Part shown: one piece after another, positions 42,720-54,054 of the stretch
Layout of the letters: each line of letters starts with the position of its first letter
Position numbering within the stretch: position 1 is the stretch's first letter
NCBI GenBank assembly: GCA_958450365.1
Contig: CAUEEP010000400.1
Coordinates: 186,001-250,000, forward strand
Length of the DNA stretch: 64,000 nt
Direction: 5' to 3'
Origin: Mesorhabditis belari
Taxonomy: Eukaryota > Nematoda > Chromadorea > Rhabditida > Rhabditidae
Translations under genes and position numbers: made by a program
Notes under the pieces: model-generated
Seen by the model: the letters and a program-made list of their open reading frames with translations, nothing else
What the model was told of the DNA's origin: nothing
Databases searched by the model: none

Positions 42720-44060
42720 CTAATCATCATTTGAATCCGAATCTGACGAGCTTGAAGAAGTAGTATCAGAGTCACTGTCGCTGTCATCGTCGGATGATGA
42801 TGAAGAGAATTCAAAGCTTGATTCAGAGTCAGATTTCTTCCTCTTTTCACCTTTTTCCAAAAACTCGCGAGGATCCAGCCTAAAATTTATACACTTATTG
42901 GCTTTCTCAAATCTTTCTTACGTCCGTCTACCAAAACCGCTTAATGTGAAGAAGTTGATGGCGAAGCGAGTATTGGCCGGGTTGTCCCGAGGAAAAAGTC
43001 CCTCAAACGCATGTTACAATACACTAAAGAATATTGAATTCTAGCAAATCTCTAAATTTACGGATCACAGATTCTTTCAGATAGCTTTGGAAGTCCCATC
43101 ATTTGAGCCAATTCACGGAAAATGGTTTTGATGTAAATCCTGCCCGAAGAAGTTGTCTCATTTTAGTTCAAATGGATTTCGCTCAAAACCTAAATTTGAA
43201 CACTTTAAATATGGATACGAAACAGTAAATATTCGCATAAAGACTTATATCCCAAGTAATGGCATCTGTGAAATGCAAATGACTGATTAAACGAGCCATA
43301 TTCCTCGGTTTCGTAATATCAATATCGTAATATTGATATCAATATCATAATATATTATAAAATTTAAATCGATAAAATTGAATGTCTACCGTTTGCAACT
43401 GCCTCATCGTCACCTTCTTCATCCTCGTCCTCTTCCTCTGATTCCTCTTCACTTTCACCGGCGTCATCAATGTTCACGGATCTCGATGAAGGCAGCTTCA
43501 TTTTTCTCAAAATCGGGATCCAATTCGAAAATGTCTGTAAAGTTTGTTTGAAAGCCAAGTTGATCGAAAATTAAACTTTTTAATTCACCCACTAAGCATA
43601 TTTTCAGGATCGGTAGCATCTTCAAGGGAAATGGTATGTGTAATTTGGTTCCCTTCCGAAATAAGATCGAGTTCATCAATTAAAGCTGGATAGTCCTTAA
43701 AGAATAAACTTTGTCCTAAATTTTTTCTGTGGTCATGTTATCATTTGATGCATTACCTGGATTTGTTCTTGTATCAACTTCAGCTTCGCTGGTGGGATGT
43801 ATGCGCCTCCAGTGCGAGAACGCAATAAATCAACAGGCTCTTTCTTTTCCTAAAATGTATTTACTTTAACAAAGTTTTCTTGTATACTTTTTGAGGAGCT
43901 TCCTTTTTCCAAGATAGATCTGCCTTTTTTCCGAGCTCTGGTTCTGGCGACTCTTCGTTACTAAAGAGATTTGGCTTTGACTAGCAAAAGCTTTTAATCA
44001 ACCAACCTATCAATGTACTCGTCCTCTGGAGAGCCTTCCCTGGAGCCAGATGAAGTATTT
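42720..44060 (-). pseudogene. let-858-like: CWC22/nucampholin-like gene, copy 2 (heavily deleted)
   Basis: Keeps the acidic start, part of LKLIQEQIQ, the DELDLISEG-type segment, DPDFEKNEAAF, the exon with TTSSGRIYIK-type text in decayed form, [18 protein letters not shown] and the Ser/Asp tail ending at 42720. The whole MIF4G domain is missing, a different set of losses from copy 1. Confidence 0.8.
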
Positions 44061-44332
44061 GCAGGGGGCCGGTGAGTCACCCATCTTAAACTACCTAAAT
44101 GTTTCATCGTCATAAAACTGAGTCCTGATAAGTGCTTCACACAACAGCACAACATTTCCTTCTAATTCGCATGTAAACTTTCCAGCTTATAGGTATTGCG
44201 TTTGATTCATGCACGTTGAACCGTTAATATAATTAACTCAACAAATTAGACTTTATTCATAAAAAAAGAGATCAATAATCATGTTACACACTCAACAAGT
44301 TAGCAAAATGATAAATAATGAAAACTAGGCGA

Positions 44333-44781
44333 TCAACTTTCCGAGTCTTCGGCGCCTCCGATGTAGAGGATGTTGTTGCACCTAGATTTAAACGAATTAA
44401 ACAAAAGTCACTTTAATCACCTTATTAAAGTTTCTGCCAAAGCTTCAGTGTTTGTTCCATCAATGTATTCCTCCGCGTTAGCCATCTAAAAGATAAAAAA
44501 TTTATTTGTGAATGCCTAGGCCTAAGCAAGCTTACTCGTCATATATCTGACTGTTCACAAGCGACATAAAAACTAACAAAATTCAGAACGTACCTCTCCA
44601 AAATAGCTTTAAGCTATGCCATAAAAACTTTACACAAAGACAACCCCACCTGGACATTCATGTAACCGTCGACCGAGAAGAGGACGCCTCGATATTCCAT
44701 TCCCCACTTCAGTCTGCACATAGCCGGCTTTCCGGCAAGCCCATTGAGGAACGGCTTTGGGTTGACTGGTTGAACAGACCT
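44333..44781 (-). pseudogene. snr-5-like: SmF copy 2, start codon lost
   Basis: Exons 44781-44650, 44485-44421 and 44381-44333 encode a full SmF-like protein from [18 protein letters not shown] through [10 protein letters not shown] to GGAEDSES. Splice sites are intact. The base triplet at the ancestral start is AGG instead of ATG (44781-44779). The GEMLIR-type segment reads EALAETLIR here. No other Met precedes in frame, so it cannot be translated normally. Confidence 0.85.
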
Positions 44782-45265
44782 TCTCTGAAACCAAAATTAA
44801 AAATGATTTAAGTAGATAAAATGTTAAAAAGAGCAAGATTGACGTGGGAGGGAGTCCGCGTAAACAAAAAGAACGGTTTTTCGAAATAATTTTTGGAAGA
44901 AAAGGATTCGAATACAAGACAGGCATATAACTAGGCGCTTTATGGAGGGACAGTGTGGTTTTTGCACGAGAGAAGAGAAAGGCTGACAGAAATAGAAAGG
45001 AGTAAAAATGTAAGTTTGGCTAATTCAAGAGCACGCGAAAAATAAAATAATTGAGCGACGGGACTTTTTTAAACCACTAGAAGTGAGTTAAAGATATTCA
45101 GCTAAATAATTAACCCCTACATTTTTTGAAATAAAATGCTTATGCGAGGGCATTTTGAGAAATTTTCGGCGCTAATGCTTACACCTTTTTTAAACTCACG
45201 GGATACTAGCTCAATGCCCCTTTCTTCATCTCATTATTTTACCTCTTTTTCGTCATAAGTTTCAT

Positions 45266-45517
45266 TTGCACCAACCCAATAATTTGCTACTTTTCTTGAT
45301 TAACTGAGTATTTAGCCGTTTTTTTGATTTCTTACGTCATTTTTGGACACATCAATTTCCTTTACGAACTCCAAGTGAGAAAAGGGGTCTCCAATTCCAA
45401 ATCTCGTCACCATTTTGTGGACTTCATTTGTTCTCCCATAAAGACCGCATTTCCGTATTTTTTGCTCCTTGAAACGGTTTTTTGCATCAAATTTCTTGAT
45501 CAGCTTTTGAACTATTA
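45266..45517. other. Unassig­ned sequence at palindrome centre
   Basis: Possible 5' mariner remnant in reverse orientation (ccgcatttccgtattttttgctccttgaaacggttttttgcatc resembles Tc/mariner DNA-binding text) but I could not assign it. Confidence 0.25.
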
Positions 45518-45970
45518 GGTTGTCCCATAAAAACCCAGAGATTTTGAATTTCATTTATTTTCAGCACATAGAAACAACGAAGAATCAGAATCAAATTATA
45601 TATTTTCCAGATGAATTTATAACTTTTCTCCAACGTTTGGGTAGCTTGCCAATCCCTCGTTCGTAAAACCCAAGCGGGCGCGAACGAAAATAGTCGTTCA
45701 ATTCGTCCTCGAGTTCGCTCTCATCTTTGAACTTTTTACCACGTAAGAAATGCTTTAGCGCCAAGAACAAGTGATAGTCAGAAGGGGCAACGTCCGGAGA
45801 ATATGGTGCATGAGGAAGGATATTCCAGTGTAGGTTGTCCTTCACAAAATCGATCGATCTTTCTGATTTGTGGGAGCTTGCGCCACTCTGAAGAACGAAA
45901 ACGGGACCGTTCCATTTGTTTTCATAGAGTAACCTTCCGACTTTTTGTTTCACTTTTTTCATATGATATA
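45518..45970 (-). pseudogene. Mariner C-terminal transposase fragment A
   Basis: A TIR-like TTAGGTTGTCCCATAAAAACC starts at about 45519. The minus-strand frame 45962-45591 has VFVLQSGASSHKS, where the second catalytic Asp block is lost, then HAPYSPDVAPSDYHLF and a normal C-terminus (ERGIGKLPKRWRKVI). It is cut at 45970 by the start of the next mariner relic. Confidence 0.85.
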
Positions 45971-46350
45971 TTAGGTTGTTCGGATATAAACGAGCGTTTT
46001 AGTAGTCGACAAAATTTACCTTAAAAACAGAAACAACACAGTTTAATCCAAAGTATATTCACCATTATTATTGATTGCTTCTTGCCATCTTTTGCGCAAA
46101 GAATTGATGCCGCTCTTGAAAAACTCAGCCGGCTGTGACTCGAAAAGCTTGGCGACCCAATTTTGGACATCTTCACGGTTTTTGAATTTCTCATTGGCCA
46201 AAAAGTTTTGAATCGACCGGAATCAATGGTAATCAGAGGGAGCCAAATCGGGAGCATACGGCGGATGTGGTAAAACCTCCCATCCTAGATTCTCCAGTTT
46301 TTGCTGAGTCATCTTTGCAACGTGAGGCCCAGTTACATTTGAATTCTAAA
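45971..46350 (-). pseudogene. Mariner C-terminal transposase fragment B
   Basis: Starts with TTAGGTTGTTCGGATATAAAC. The minus-strand frame carries [14 protein letters not shown], followed by a TGA, then FRSIQNFLANEKFKN and FFKSGINSLRKRWQEAI. Different family member from fragment A. Truncated at about 46350. Confidence 0.8.
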
Positions 46351-46370
46351 ATTGAGTTTTATTTAGAATA

Positions 46371-46727
46371 ATGAAAAAGTGTTCATTTCCCTTTTTCCTT
46401 CTTGCTTTCCTTTTGCTGATGCTGTTGTGGTTGTGGAAAGTCGACTTGGGAATGTTAACTGAATGGCTTGAAATAGAAGATGATGAAGACAATCAAACAT
46501 TGGGTGAAATGTTATTGCAACAGAAATACTGTTCGTATACTGCCCGAGAGCATTTCTCATTTTCATTTCAGCGCTTTCAACCCTTCTCTTCAACAATCAC
46601 TCCGAAGAACGCATGTCCACGAGAGATCAAGGTGGGATTTAACCAAAACTCTATCAATTGGCCTTTAAAAGCAACCAAGTTAGACCCTATCTGTCATCCA
46701 TTCTTCAAGTCGAAATCACCTTCATAA
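46371..46727 (+). CDS. Possible secreted or type II membrane protein
   Basis: A 118-residue open frame with a strong N-terminal hydrophobic segment (MKKCSFPFFLLAFLLLMLLWLW), followed by an acidic stretch (EWLEIEDDEDNQT) and a Cys-containing tail. The acceptor ttttcatttcag at 46570 and a following donor (AAG|gtggga at 46630) suggest that part of this may instead be two exons. It is wedged between mariner relics inside the palindrome centre, so it may have been carried in. No family recognised. Confidence 0.3.
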   Translation: MKKCSFPFFLLAFLLLMLLWLWKVDLGMLTEWLEIEDDEDNQTLGEMLLQQKYCSYTAREHFSFSFQRFQPFSSTITPKNACPREIKVGFNQNSINWPLKATKLDPICHPFFKSKSPS

Positions 46728-46863
46728 ATAACATTCATAAATAGCCCACGTAAAGAGCCCTTTTTGCCCTCGGGCCCTGGCTTTCGAGAAAAGCGCATGC
46801 AAAGTTCCGGTCATTTTCGGCGAACTCTCACCTCACCTATAAGGGAAGAACAGCAGCGGCGGT

Positions 46864-46937
46864 CTAGGGGACTGCGTTAGGCTATCAAAATAATGCAATT
46901 TTTTTTCCTGGGTTCGATTCCTCTCGCGGCCCTACTT
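46864..46937 (+). pseudogene. tRNA-like sequence
   Basis: Contains a perfect B-box-like GGTTCGATTCC (from about 46912), an upstream gtctaggggactgcg that weakly resembles an A box, and a T-run after ggcccta. The acceptor ends do not pair well, so this is a degraded tRNA or tRNA-derived sequence at best. Confidence 0.3.
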
Positions 46938-47031
46938 TTGGCTTTTCTTTTGCAAAACTTCCGCAAAACATTTTTTTCGAGTTCCTAAAGTGTTTGCTTT
47001 TAGCTTTTTCAGTCTTTTTTCTTTTTGAACT

Positions 47032-47575
47032 ATTAGGTTGAGGAAAAAGTCAGTTTGTCAGTTTGTCAGTTTTTTCACAAAACTGTTTATTGCTAAAGAC
47101 ATAAAAAAAGGACATCAATCAATGAGATCTCTCCATTATTATTGATGGCTTGTTCCCATCTTCGTCGCAAGTCCCTGATCCCATCCTCGAAAAATGGGGA
47201 GTTTTAGAGCCAAAATAAATGTCGACTGCTTTTTTGATCTGTGCATGATTCTCTAGCTTTTCTCACATCAGAAGACTCTTCAACAACCGAAACAAAAATA
47301 ATCTGATGGGGCCAAATCGGGACTATAAGGTGCGTGGGGTAGAAGTTTCCAACCAAGCTCGTCGATTTTTTTGGTGAGTGATTTTTGCACTGTGATGTTT
47401 TGCATTATCAATAGCACTTTTTGATGTTTCAACGCCCAATTTCTTTAAAGCTTCGTTAACCCTCATCAACTGTTTTGAATAACGATCAGCGGTGACAGTT
47501 TCCCCCGGATTCAACAACTCATAATACACCAAACCTTTTGTATTCCACCAACAGCAAAGCATAAGTCTCTTTTTT
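47032..47575 (-). pseudogene. Mariner transposase fragment C
   Basis: TIR-like TTAGGTTGAGGAAAAAGTC at 47033. The minus-strand frame has WWNTKGLVYYELLNPGETV and YSKQLMRVNEALKK, then a changed frame for the catalytic C-terminus. N-terminal half missing. It ends where the right palindrome arm begins (about 47570). Confidence 0.8.
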
Positions 47576-48219
47576 TATGACGAAAAATAGGTAAAATAAT
47601 GAGATGAAGAAAGGAGCGTTCAGCTAGTATCACCAGAATGAAAAAATGTTTAAAAAAGGTGTAAGCTTTAGCGTCGAAAATTTCTCAAAATGCACTCTCA
47701 TAGGGGGTGGGACAAATGCGACCTTTTTTTGCGCACCTAGACATTTGCGCACCTTTTTTTGCTGGAAAAGGCCTTAGGAAAGGTCGTAGAGCTTCAAAAA
47801 TGTATTCATATAAGGGAATCGTATGCGTAGATTCCGAATTTCGACAAATCACACCTTGCTGACACGTCAAATTTGGGCTAAAAGGCAAAAGCTGCGGAAA
47901 AGCGTTAAGTTGCGTAGTTTTTGCCTTTTAAAAAAGTTTAAGAAAATTCAGACGAGCCATTATCTTATATTTCGCGTGCTCTTGAATTAGCCAATCTTAC
48001 ATTTTTTCTATTTCTGCCACCCGTTCTCTTCTCTCGTGCAAAAACCACACTGTCCCTCCATAAAGCGCCTAGTTATATGCCTGTCTTGTATTCGAATCCT
48101 TTTCTTCCAAAAATTATCCTGTAAAACCGTTCTTTTTGTTTACGAGGACTCCTTCCCGCCTTAATCTTGCTCTTCTTAACATTTTATCTACTTAAACTCG
48201 TTTTTAATTTGGTTTTCAG

Positions 48220-48671
48220 AGAACGTCTGTTCAACCAGTCAACCCAAAGCCGTTCCTCAACGGACTCGCCGCAGAGCCAGTTGTGTGCAGATTCAAGTCG
48301 GGAATCGAATATCAAGGCGTCCTTATCTCGGTCGACGGTTACATGAATGTCCAGGTGGGGTTGTCTTTGTGTACAGTTTTTATGGCATAGCTTAAAGCTA
48401 GTTTGGAGAGGTACGTTCTGAATTTTGTTAGTTTTGATGTCGCTTGTGAACCGTCAGATATATGACGAGTAAGCTTGCTTAGGCCTAGGCATTCACAAAT
48501 AAAATTTTCATCTTTTAGATGGCTAACGCGGAGGAATACATTGATGGAACAAACACTGGAGCTTTCGGAGAAATGTTAATAAGGTGATTAGTGTGACTTT
48601 TGTCTAATTTGTTTAAATCTGGATGCAACAACATCCTCTACATCGGAGGCGCCGAAGACTCGGACGTTTGA
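48220..48671 (+). pseudogene. snr-5-like: SmF copy 3, start codon and last acceptor lost
   Basis: Exons 48220-48354, 48519-48583 and about 48624-48671. The start is ACG (48223-48225). The last acceptor TCTAG is TCTGG. In the Sm1 motif KWGMEY reads KSGIEY, losing a conserved Trp. The rest, [15 protein letters not shown] and EYIDGTNTGAFGEMLIR, is normal. Confidence 0.85.
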
Positions 48672-48782
48672 TCGCCTAGTTTTCATTATTTATCATTTTG
48701 CTAACTTGTTGAGTGTGTAACGTTATGAGTGTGTATCTCTTCCGTATATTTATGAATAAAGGTTAATTTGTTCAGTTAATGG

Positions 48783-50722
48783 GACCGTGGCCGTGGGGAC
48801 CATGAACGTTCACCAGAAAGCCGCAGAGGTGGCGACCGTTCACCGAAAAGGCGAAGACGGTTAGTCTTAAAAAATCGCTTTGTTTACAGCTGATTGAGGT
48901 CACCATCTCCTAAACGTAAAGCTTCTCCAGAAAGACGAAGACGATAATAGAGCTTTGCACCTTTTTTTGATGAAAATTATTTAGATCTCTATCACCAAGG
49001 CGTGATGACAGTCCTGAGCGGCGGAAACGTTTAGTTTAACCTGGGTTGCATTCAGTATTAGTAATTTAGGTCGCTAACACCAAAACGTGCTCGACTCGAA
49101 AAGGCAAAAAAAAGGAAGCTCTTCAAAAAGTATACAAGAAAACTTTGTTGAAGTAAATACATTTTAGGAAAAGAAAGAGCCTTTTGATTTATTGCGTTCT
49201 CGCACTGGAGGCGCATACATCCCACCAGCGAAGCTGAAGTTGATGCAAGAACAAATCCAGGTAATGCATCAAATGATAACGTGACCACAGAAAAAATTTA
49301 GGACAAATCGGGTGAGCAATTTCGACGATTGAATTGGGAGCGTCTGAGGAAAAGATCCACGGTCTCGTCAATAAAGTCAACGCCAGCAATCTTGTCGGAA
49401 TTGTGCGAGAGCTTCTTCAAGAAAACATTATCCGTGGAAAGTTTGATTTCAGCATTTTCTCAAGTAAACGAAATTTTAGGGGTTTGCTGACTCGATCGAT
49501 AATTCAAGCACAAGCCTTTTCTCCAACATTTTCACATGTATACGCTGGTTTGGTTGGAGTGATTAATTCCAAGTTTCTTGTTATTGGTGAATTGACACAC
49601 TTAAGTATGTTTCACAGTTTTAGGCTTTAGGAATTATGTATTTAGGCGTTTGATTGTGCGGTTCAAGCGATCTTCTCGTCGAAACTACAAAGCAACAACG
49701 GTGACTTTCAGTAGATTTCTCGCACATTGGATCAATCAACAAATGGTATGCTGTTTTTCTTTGAATATGAATTCGATGCATATTTAGGCTCACGAGTTGC
49801 TTCCTCTTGAGATCATTCTTTTGATGCTTAAAACACCAACGGAAGATTGTGTGTATTGCTTTTCTGAAAGAATGTGGCGCGAAACTGACAGAGGTTTGCT
49901 TTATTTAGGAGCGCTTATTGAGGAATGATTTGTTAGATTGCCCCGCGTTCCTTGGACAATGTTTTCTCAAGACTTCGAAACATTCTTGCTGAAGCATAAT
50001 TGGATTCACGTATCCGTTATATGATTGAAACTGCAATCGCAATCGGAGAGATAAATTTGCGGTCAGTTTTTAGTTCTATTGCCTGGCAAAGTTTATTCTT
50101 TAAGGACTACCCGACTTTAATTGATAAACTCGATCTTATTTCGGGAGGGGACCAAATTGCACATACACTTTCCCTTGAAGATGCTATCGATCCTGAAAAT
50201 ATGCTTAGTGGGTGAACTAAAAAATTTAATTGTCGATCAACTTGGCTTTCAAACAAACTTTACAGACATTTTCAAATTGGATCCCGATTTTGAGAAAAAT
50301 GATGCTGCCTGCGACGAGATCCGTGAACAAATCATTGGTGACGCCGGTGAAAGTGAAGAGGAATCAGAAGAAGGGGACGAAAAGGAAGAAGGTGACGAGG
50401 AGGCAGCTGCAAACGGTAGACATTCAATTTTGTCGATTTAAATTTTATAATATTACGATATTGATATTACGAAACTGAGGAATATGCGTCGTTGAATCAG
50501 TCATTTGCATTTCACAGATGCCATTACTTGAGATGTAAGTCTTTATGCGAAGATTAACTTTTTCGTATCCATATTTAAAGTGTTCAAATGTAGGTTTTGA
50601 GCGAGATCCATTTGAACGAGAATGAGACAACTTCTTCGGGCAGGATTTACATGAAAATCATTTTCCTTGAATCGGCTCAAATGATGGGACTTCCAAAGCT
50701 GTATGAAAGAATCTGTGATCCG
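48783..50722 (+). pseudogene. let-858-like: CWC22/nucampholin-like gene, copy 3 (most complete, frameshifted)
   Basis: Carries RS-like exons (HERSPESRRGGDRSP), LLRSRTGGAYIPPAKLKLM (49185-49260), [35 protein letters not shown] (from 49491), LIVRFKRSSRRN, AHELLPLEI, IRYMIETAIAIG, DELDL-type text and the DPDFEKNDAACDEIREQI segment, then an MA3-end exon ENETTSSGRIYMK...LPKLYERICDP (50597-50722). Lesions: an 8-nt loss after ACGGAAGATTG (compared with copy 4), an extra frame slip at GEINLRS, and loss of the final exons and Ser/Asp tail. Confidence 0.8.
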
Positions 50723-50980
50723 TAAGTTTAGAGATTTTCTAGAATTCATTAATCTTTAGTACAGTCATGGACAAAAGTCTTTTAACATTGGTTTTTAGAA
50801 GTGTGTTCTTTGTAAATCTTGGTCCAAATCCGAGCAATTTGCAAACGGTTAAAAGATTTAAAGAGCTTATTATCTCTTAAAGATGGATTTAACAATTTAT
50901 CAGGTGTCATGAACTTTTTAATAAAACAAAAATTGGGCCAAAAATTGATGGCCTGATTGAATTGATTTTTTTAAATTTTC

Positions 50981-51242
50981 TTGGAAATGGAAAAGTTCTT
51001 GGAGCAGAGGAAACCCACCGATCTCAAAACAAATCTTGTTTTTCCGAAAATTGGACAGAATCTGTATCGAAAGTTCTGGGGGAATCGATCGAAATCATTT
51101 GATAATCTCTTTCGAGGAGCACAACAAATACGGACGATTGGAGAATCAATTCCTGTTCTCAACGAACACCATTACGGATCATCTTTCCAAAAAAAATCGT
51201 CACATTGAGCCCTTTCAAACCGAAGTTCCCTGTCATTTGTAA
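50981..51242 (+). CDS. Conserved unidentified ORF X, copy 3
   Basis: From about 51036 reads RKLDRICIESSGGID...HNKYGRLENQFLFSTNTITDHL and ends EPFQTEVPCHL at 51242. The upstream part (MEMEKFLEQRKP) is in another frame. It lies between CWC22 copy 3 and lectin L9, same strand. Not identified. Confidence 0.4.
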
Positions 51243-51493
51243 ATCGTTATTTACTCAATTCAATTTACTGTACGGCAGATGTGAGCCAACTGTTGCATTC
51301 CCATTCCCCATTCCCCTCCTTTCTCTTTATTTTCCGTGGTAAGAAATCCCTATTTTGCTTGATAAAAAATTTCTTGTTTGATTTTGTCTTTTCTCATCAA
51401 TTATGCCTCTTTAGTAGCTGTTTCCTTTAATTTTCACTCGTTCTTCGAGAAAATTCAGTCATTTTGTAGGCATCCAATCGTCTAGCAACCGAA

Positions 51494-53949
51494 ATGGACA
51501 ATCTCTTGAATCTTCCTTCTCGATGTCTTCAGAACATCTCTTCTTTTTCCAAATCTCCAGAAATGCCCGAAATGACTGAAGGATTGCCTGAAAAGAGTGT
51601 CAAACGCATAGAAGAATCGGCCATCTCGTTGAAGAAAATCGCCCAACTCGAAGCCGATTTGTGGGTGTTTCGCCAAATCTTTGCTTCTATCAAAAACAGT
51701 CTTTAATTTAATCGAAGAGTTTAGGGAAGAAATGAAAAAGGACAAAGACATCGAGATGAGTCGATGGACAGCAAAAATCGCTCAAATCGAGGCGAAGTTG
51801 GAGGCCGATTTCGTTGACGAAAGGGAGAGAAATCGAGAATTGGAAAGGAAAATCGCCGAGGCGAAAAGGAAGAACGACGATCTCGAGGCACAATTGTACT
51901 AATTTTGTAACTTTCTTTGCTGACAAGCTCAATATATGGTTTAGATGCGAACTTTTTTCAGAAGAACTCGAAATACGGAAGTGAGGGAAGGAAAGACCAA
52001 GATTGGAGAGCTCGACGGGAAAATCAACGCGTTGCAGAGCAAAATCTCTGGCTTTGAGACCCAAATGTGAGTTTATTTGGTACCTCTTGTCGACTGAGAC
52101 TTGAAAAAACAGTTTCTTCACTACCAAAACACCCATTCCACTCAATCCAATCAGCTCCTCTCTAGACAATTTGAAAGGGAAAAAAAACGGCCGAAATCAT
52201 GAAGTTGCGGGCAGATTTACGCATTTTTTTTAAGGAAAAGGATTTAGTATTTGTTCAAAAAATCTGGCTCATCTTTTTCAGTGAATGTGAACAAAAGGAA
52301 AGAAGTGATGAATTCACAAAGATCAACTCAAAAATTTCGCAAAGTGATGATCGATCGACGAAGATTGGTGCTGATTTGAAAGAGATGTGAGTCTTGAGAG
52401 CCCTTAAAGAAATATCTGAGAATGAAACACTTCTAGAGATTCCGAATTCGCCGAAATGTCAAGGAAAATGGCGAAGTTGGAGACTGATTTGGTTGACGAA
52501 GGGAAGAGAAATCGAGAATTGGAAAGGAAAATCGCCGAGACGAAAAGGACGAACGACGATCTCGAAGCACAATTGTACTAATTTTGTAACTTTCTATTCT
52601 GACAGGCTCAACAGAAAATATAGATAAAAATCGATTTGTTTCTAGAAAAACTCAAAATTCCAAGATTTTAGAGATTCCCAAGTCGCCGAAATGTCAAGGA
52701 CCATCTCCGCGAGAATGGCTCAAAACACGACGGATTTAATGGAGAAAATCACGAAGTTGGAGGCTGATTTGTGGGTTCAACAATATTAGAATCTAACTAT
52801 TTCCTGTAGACTGAGACTTGAGAAAACAGTTTTTTTGACTCTCAAAACACCTATTCCACTCAATCCAATCAATTCCTCTCTAGACAATTTGAAAGGATCA
52901 AAACAGTCGAAATCGCGAAGTTGCAGGCAGATTTGTGAGTTTTTTAAGTAACGATTGAGTCTTGGTCTAAAAAATCTGGAGTAAAGTTTTTCGAAGAAAC
53001 TCAGAAATCGACCGATGACTTTCTCGGATCTGGATGGATGGTCGTATTTGGCAAAAACCGCTTCTTGGTACAAGGTTTGGTGGATGTTGTGAACCAGGAT
53101 TATCTTCATCTCAAGGCTTTCGATCAAGAAATGACATTCGATGAAGCCGAGGCATATTGTACGAGTCGAAAGATCCATTTAGTCTCAATTCACAGTCAGG
53201 AAGAGAACGATTTTGTTCAGGAACTCGGTAAGAAATCGAAATGATTCAATTCTGAAAATTCAGGGTTTTTGTAGAAATTTATGCTTTATAAACCAAAAAC
53301 AACCGATATTTATTTCAGCGGAAACTGTTCGTTCGGATTCTTTGTTCTGGATCGGACTGAAGGTAGAATTTTTCTTGTTGAAAGAAATTAATAAATAGAA
53401 AGTGATGATTCTTTCATCCCTTTTCGGTAGACTCTTTGTGAAAAAATGATTCGTTTGACTGATAGTTCTTTGATAGAAATAATGGTTTCAATTGAGAAAT
53501 TAGAATAATTTCAATAATAAGAAAGGAATATCGGATCGAAATATCAATGTCTAAGCATAAAAATTAAAAAAATCAAAGATCAACGGTGAAACAGAAAAAT
53601 TTCTTTATTCAGGAAAATCCGAACAAAGGAAATGCTTTTGAATGGACGGATGGAAGTTCGGTGGTTTTCAGGAATTGGCATCTTGGACAACCGGATTCGT
53701 ACGCCCACGCTTTGGTGAGATTTTCTGGGTGAAATCATCGACATTTATTCCAGTTGCCAATGTATAATTAATCGCAAAGATTTTGCCCAATCTTAGGAGT
53801 TTTTTGTGTAAAATAACGCAAATTGTTTTATCAAAAGATTTCCATCAGAAATGAACACATTTCAGCTTGATAGCTACGATGGGGAATGGTGGTCCGCTTC
53901 TCTTACCTCTCAGTGGCGTTTTATCTGCAAAACCAGCTCTCAATTCTGA
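51494..53949 (+). CDS. Coiled-coil C-type lectin L9 (415 aa model), best-preserved member
   Basis: Exons 51494-51660, 51725-51895, 51962-52066, 52282-52386, 52437-52574, 52672-52770, 52884-52934, 53005-53074, 53116-53227, 53319-53362, 53613-53714, 53866-53949: 1248 nt, fully open. Starts MDNLLNLPSRCLQNISSF; residues about 30-270 form a long heptad-rich stalk (ELERKIAEAKRKNDDLEAQL twice, INALQSK, SQSDDRSTKIG). The CTLD follows: DGWSYLAKTASWYK, DEAEAYCTSRK, FWIGLK, FEWTDGSSVVF, GQPDSY loop, DGEWWSAS, FICKTSSQF. Only two Cys are in the domain. A 12th possible exon at 52166-52218 has a 1-nt deletion and no donor, and is skipped without loss of frame. A splice acceptor (ttttgtag) at 51470 could be trans- or cis-spliced. 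No signal peptide seen. Confidence 0.8.
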
Positions 53950-54054
53950 TGAATGTTTTGTGTTCTTTTCTTTGGACAAAAACCAATAAATCCCATTTTA
54001 TTCAATCTTCTGAAAACACACAATTGCACATTATCTTTTTCTTTATTTCTGAAT

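Larger units (their letters stand above)
40100..45265 (-). repeat. Segmental duplication block 2 (left arm of the large palindrome)
   Basis: On the minus strand the order is SmF, CWC22, X, lectin L8, convergent stalk relic. The right part (47.57-54.3 kb) has the same order on the plus strand. Inner-edge matches such as aaggtgtaagctttagcg at about 47655 against its complement at 45165-45185, and ggtaaaataatgagatgaagaaa near 47590 against its complement near 45230-45245, show the arms continue almost to the centre. Confidence 0.8.

Noticed and set aside
42650..42850. Minus-strand ORF with ALNSLHHHPTMTATVT-type text (also at 12532)
   Set aside because: Wrong frame of the Ser/Asp-rich CWC22 tail.
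47685..47888. 67-codon minus ORF with several Cys
   Set aside because: Lies in AT-rich, T-run sequence at the palindrome edge with no support.
52786..53178. 130-codon minus-strand ORF across lectin L9 (and its equivalents at 28296, 41165, 62111)
   Set aside because: Antisense shadow of the CTLD exons and their short intron; recurs only because the lectins are repeated.
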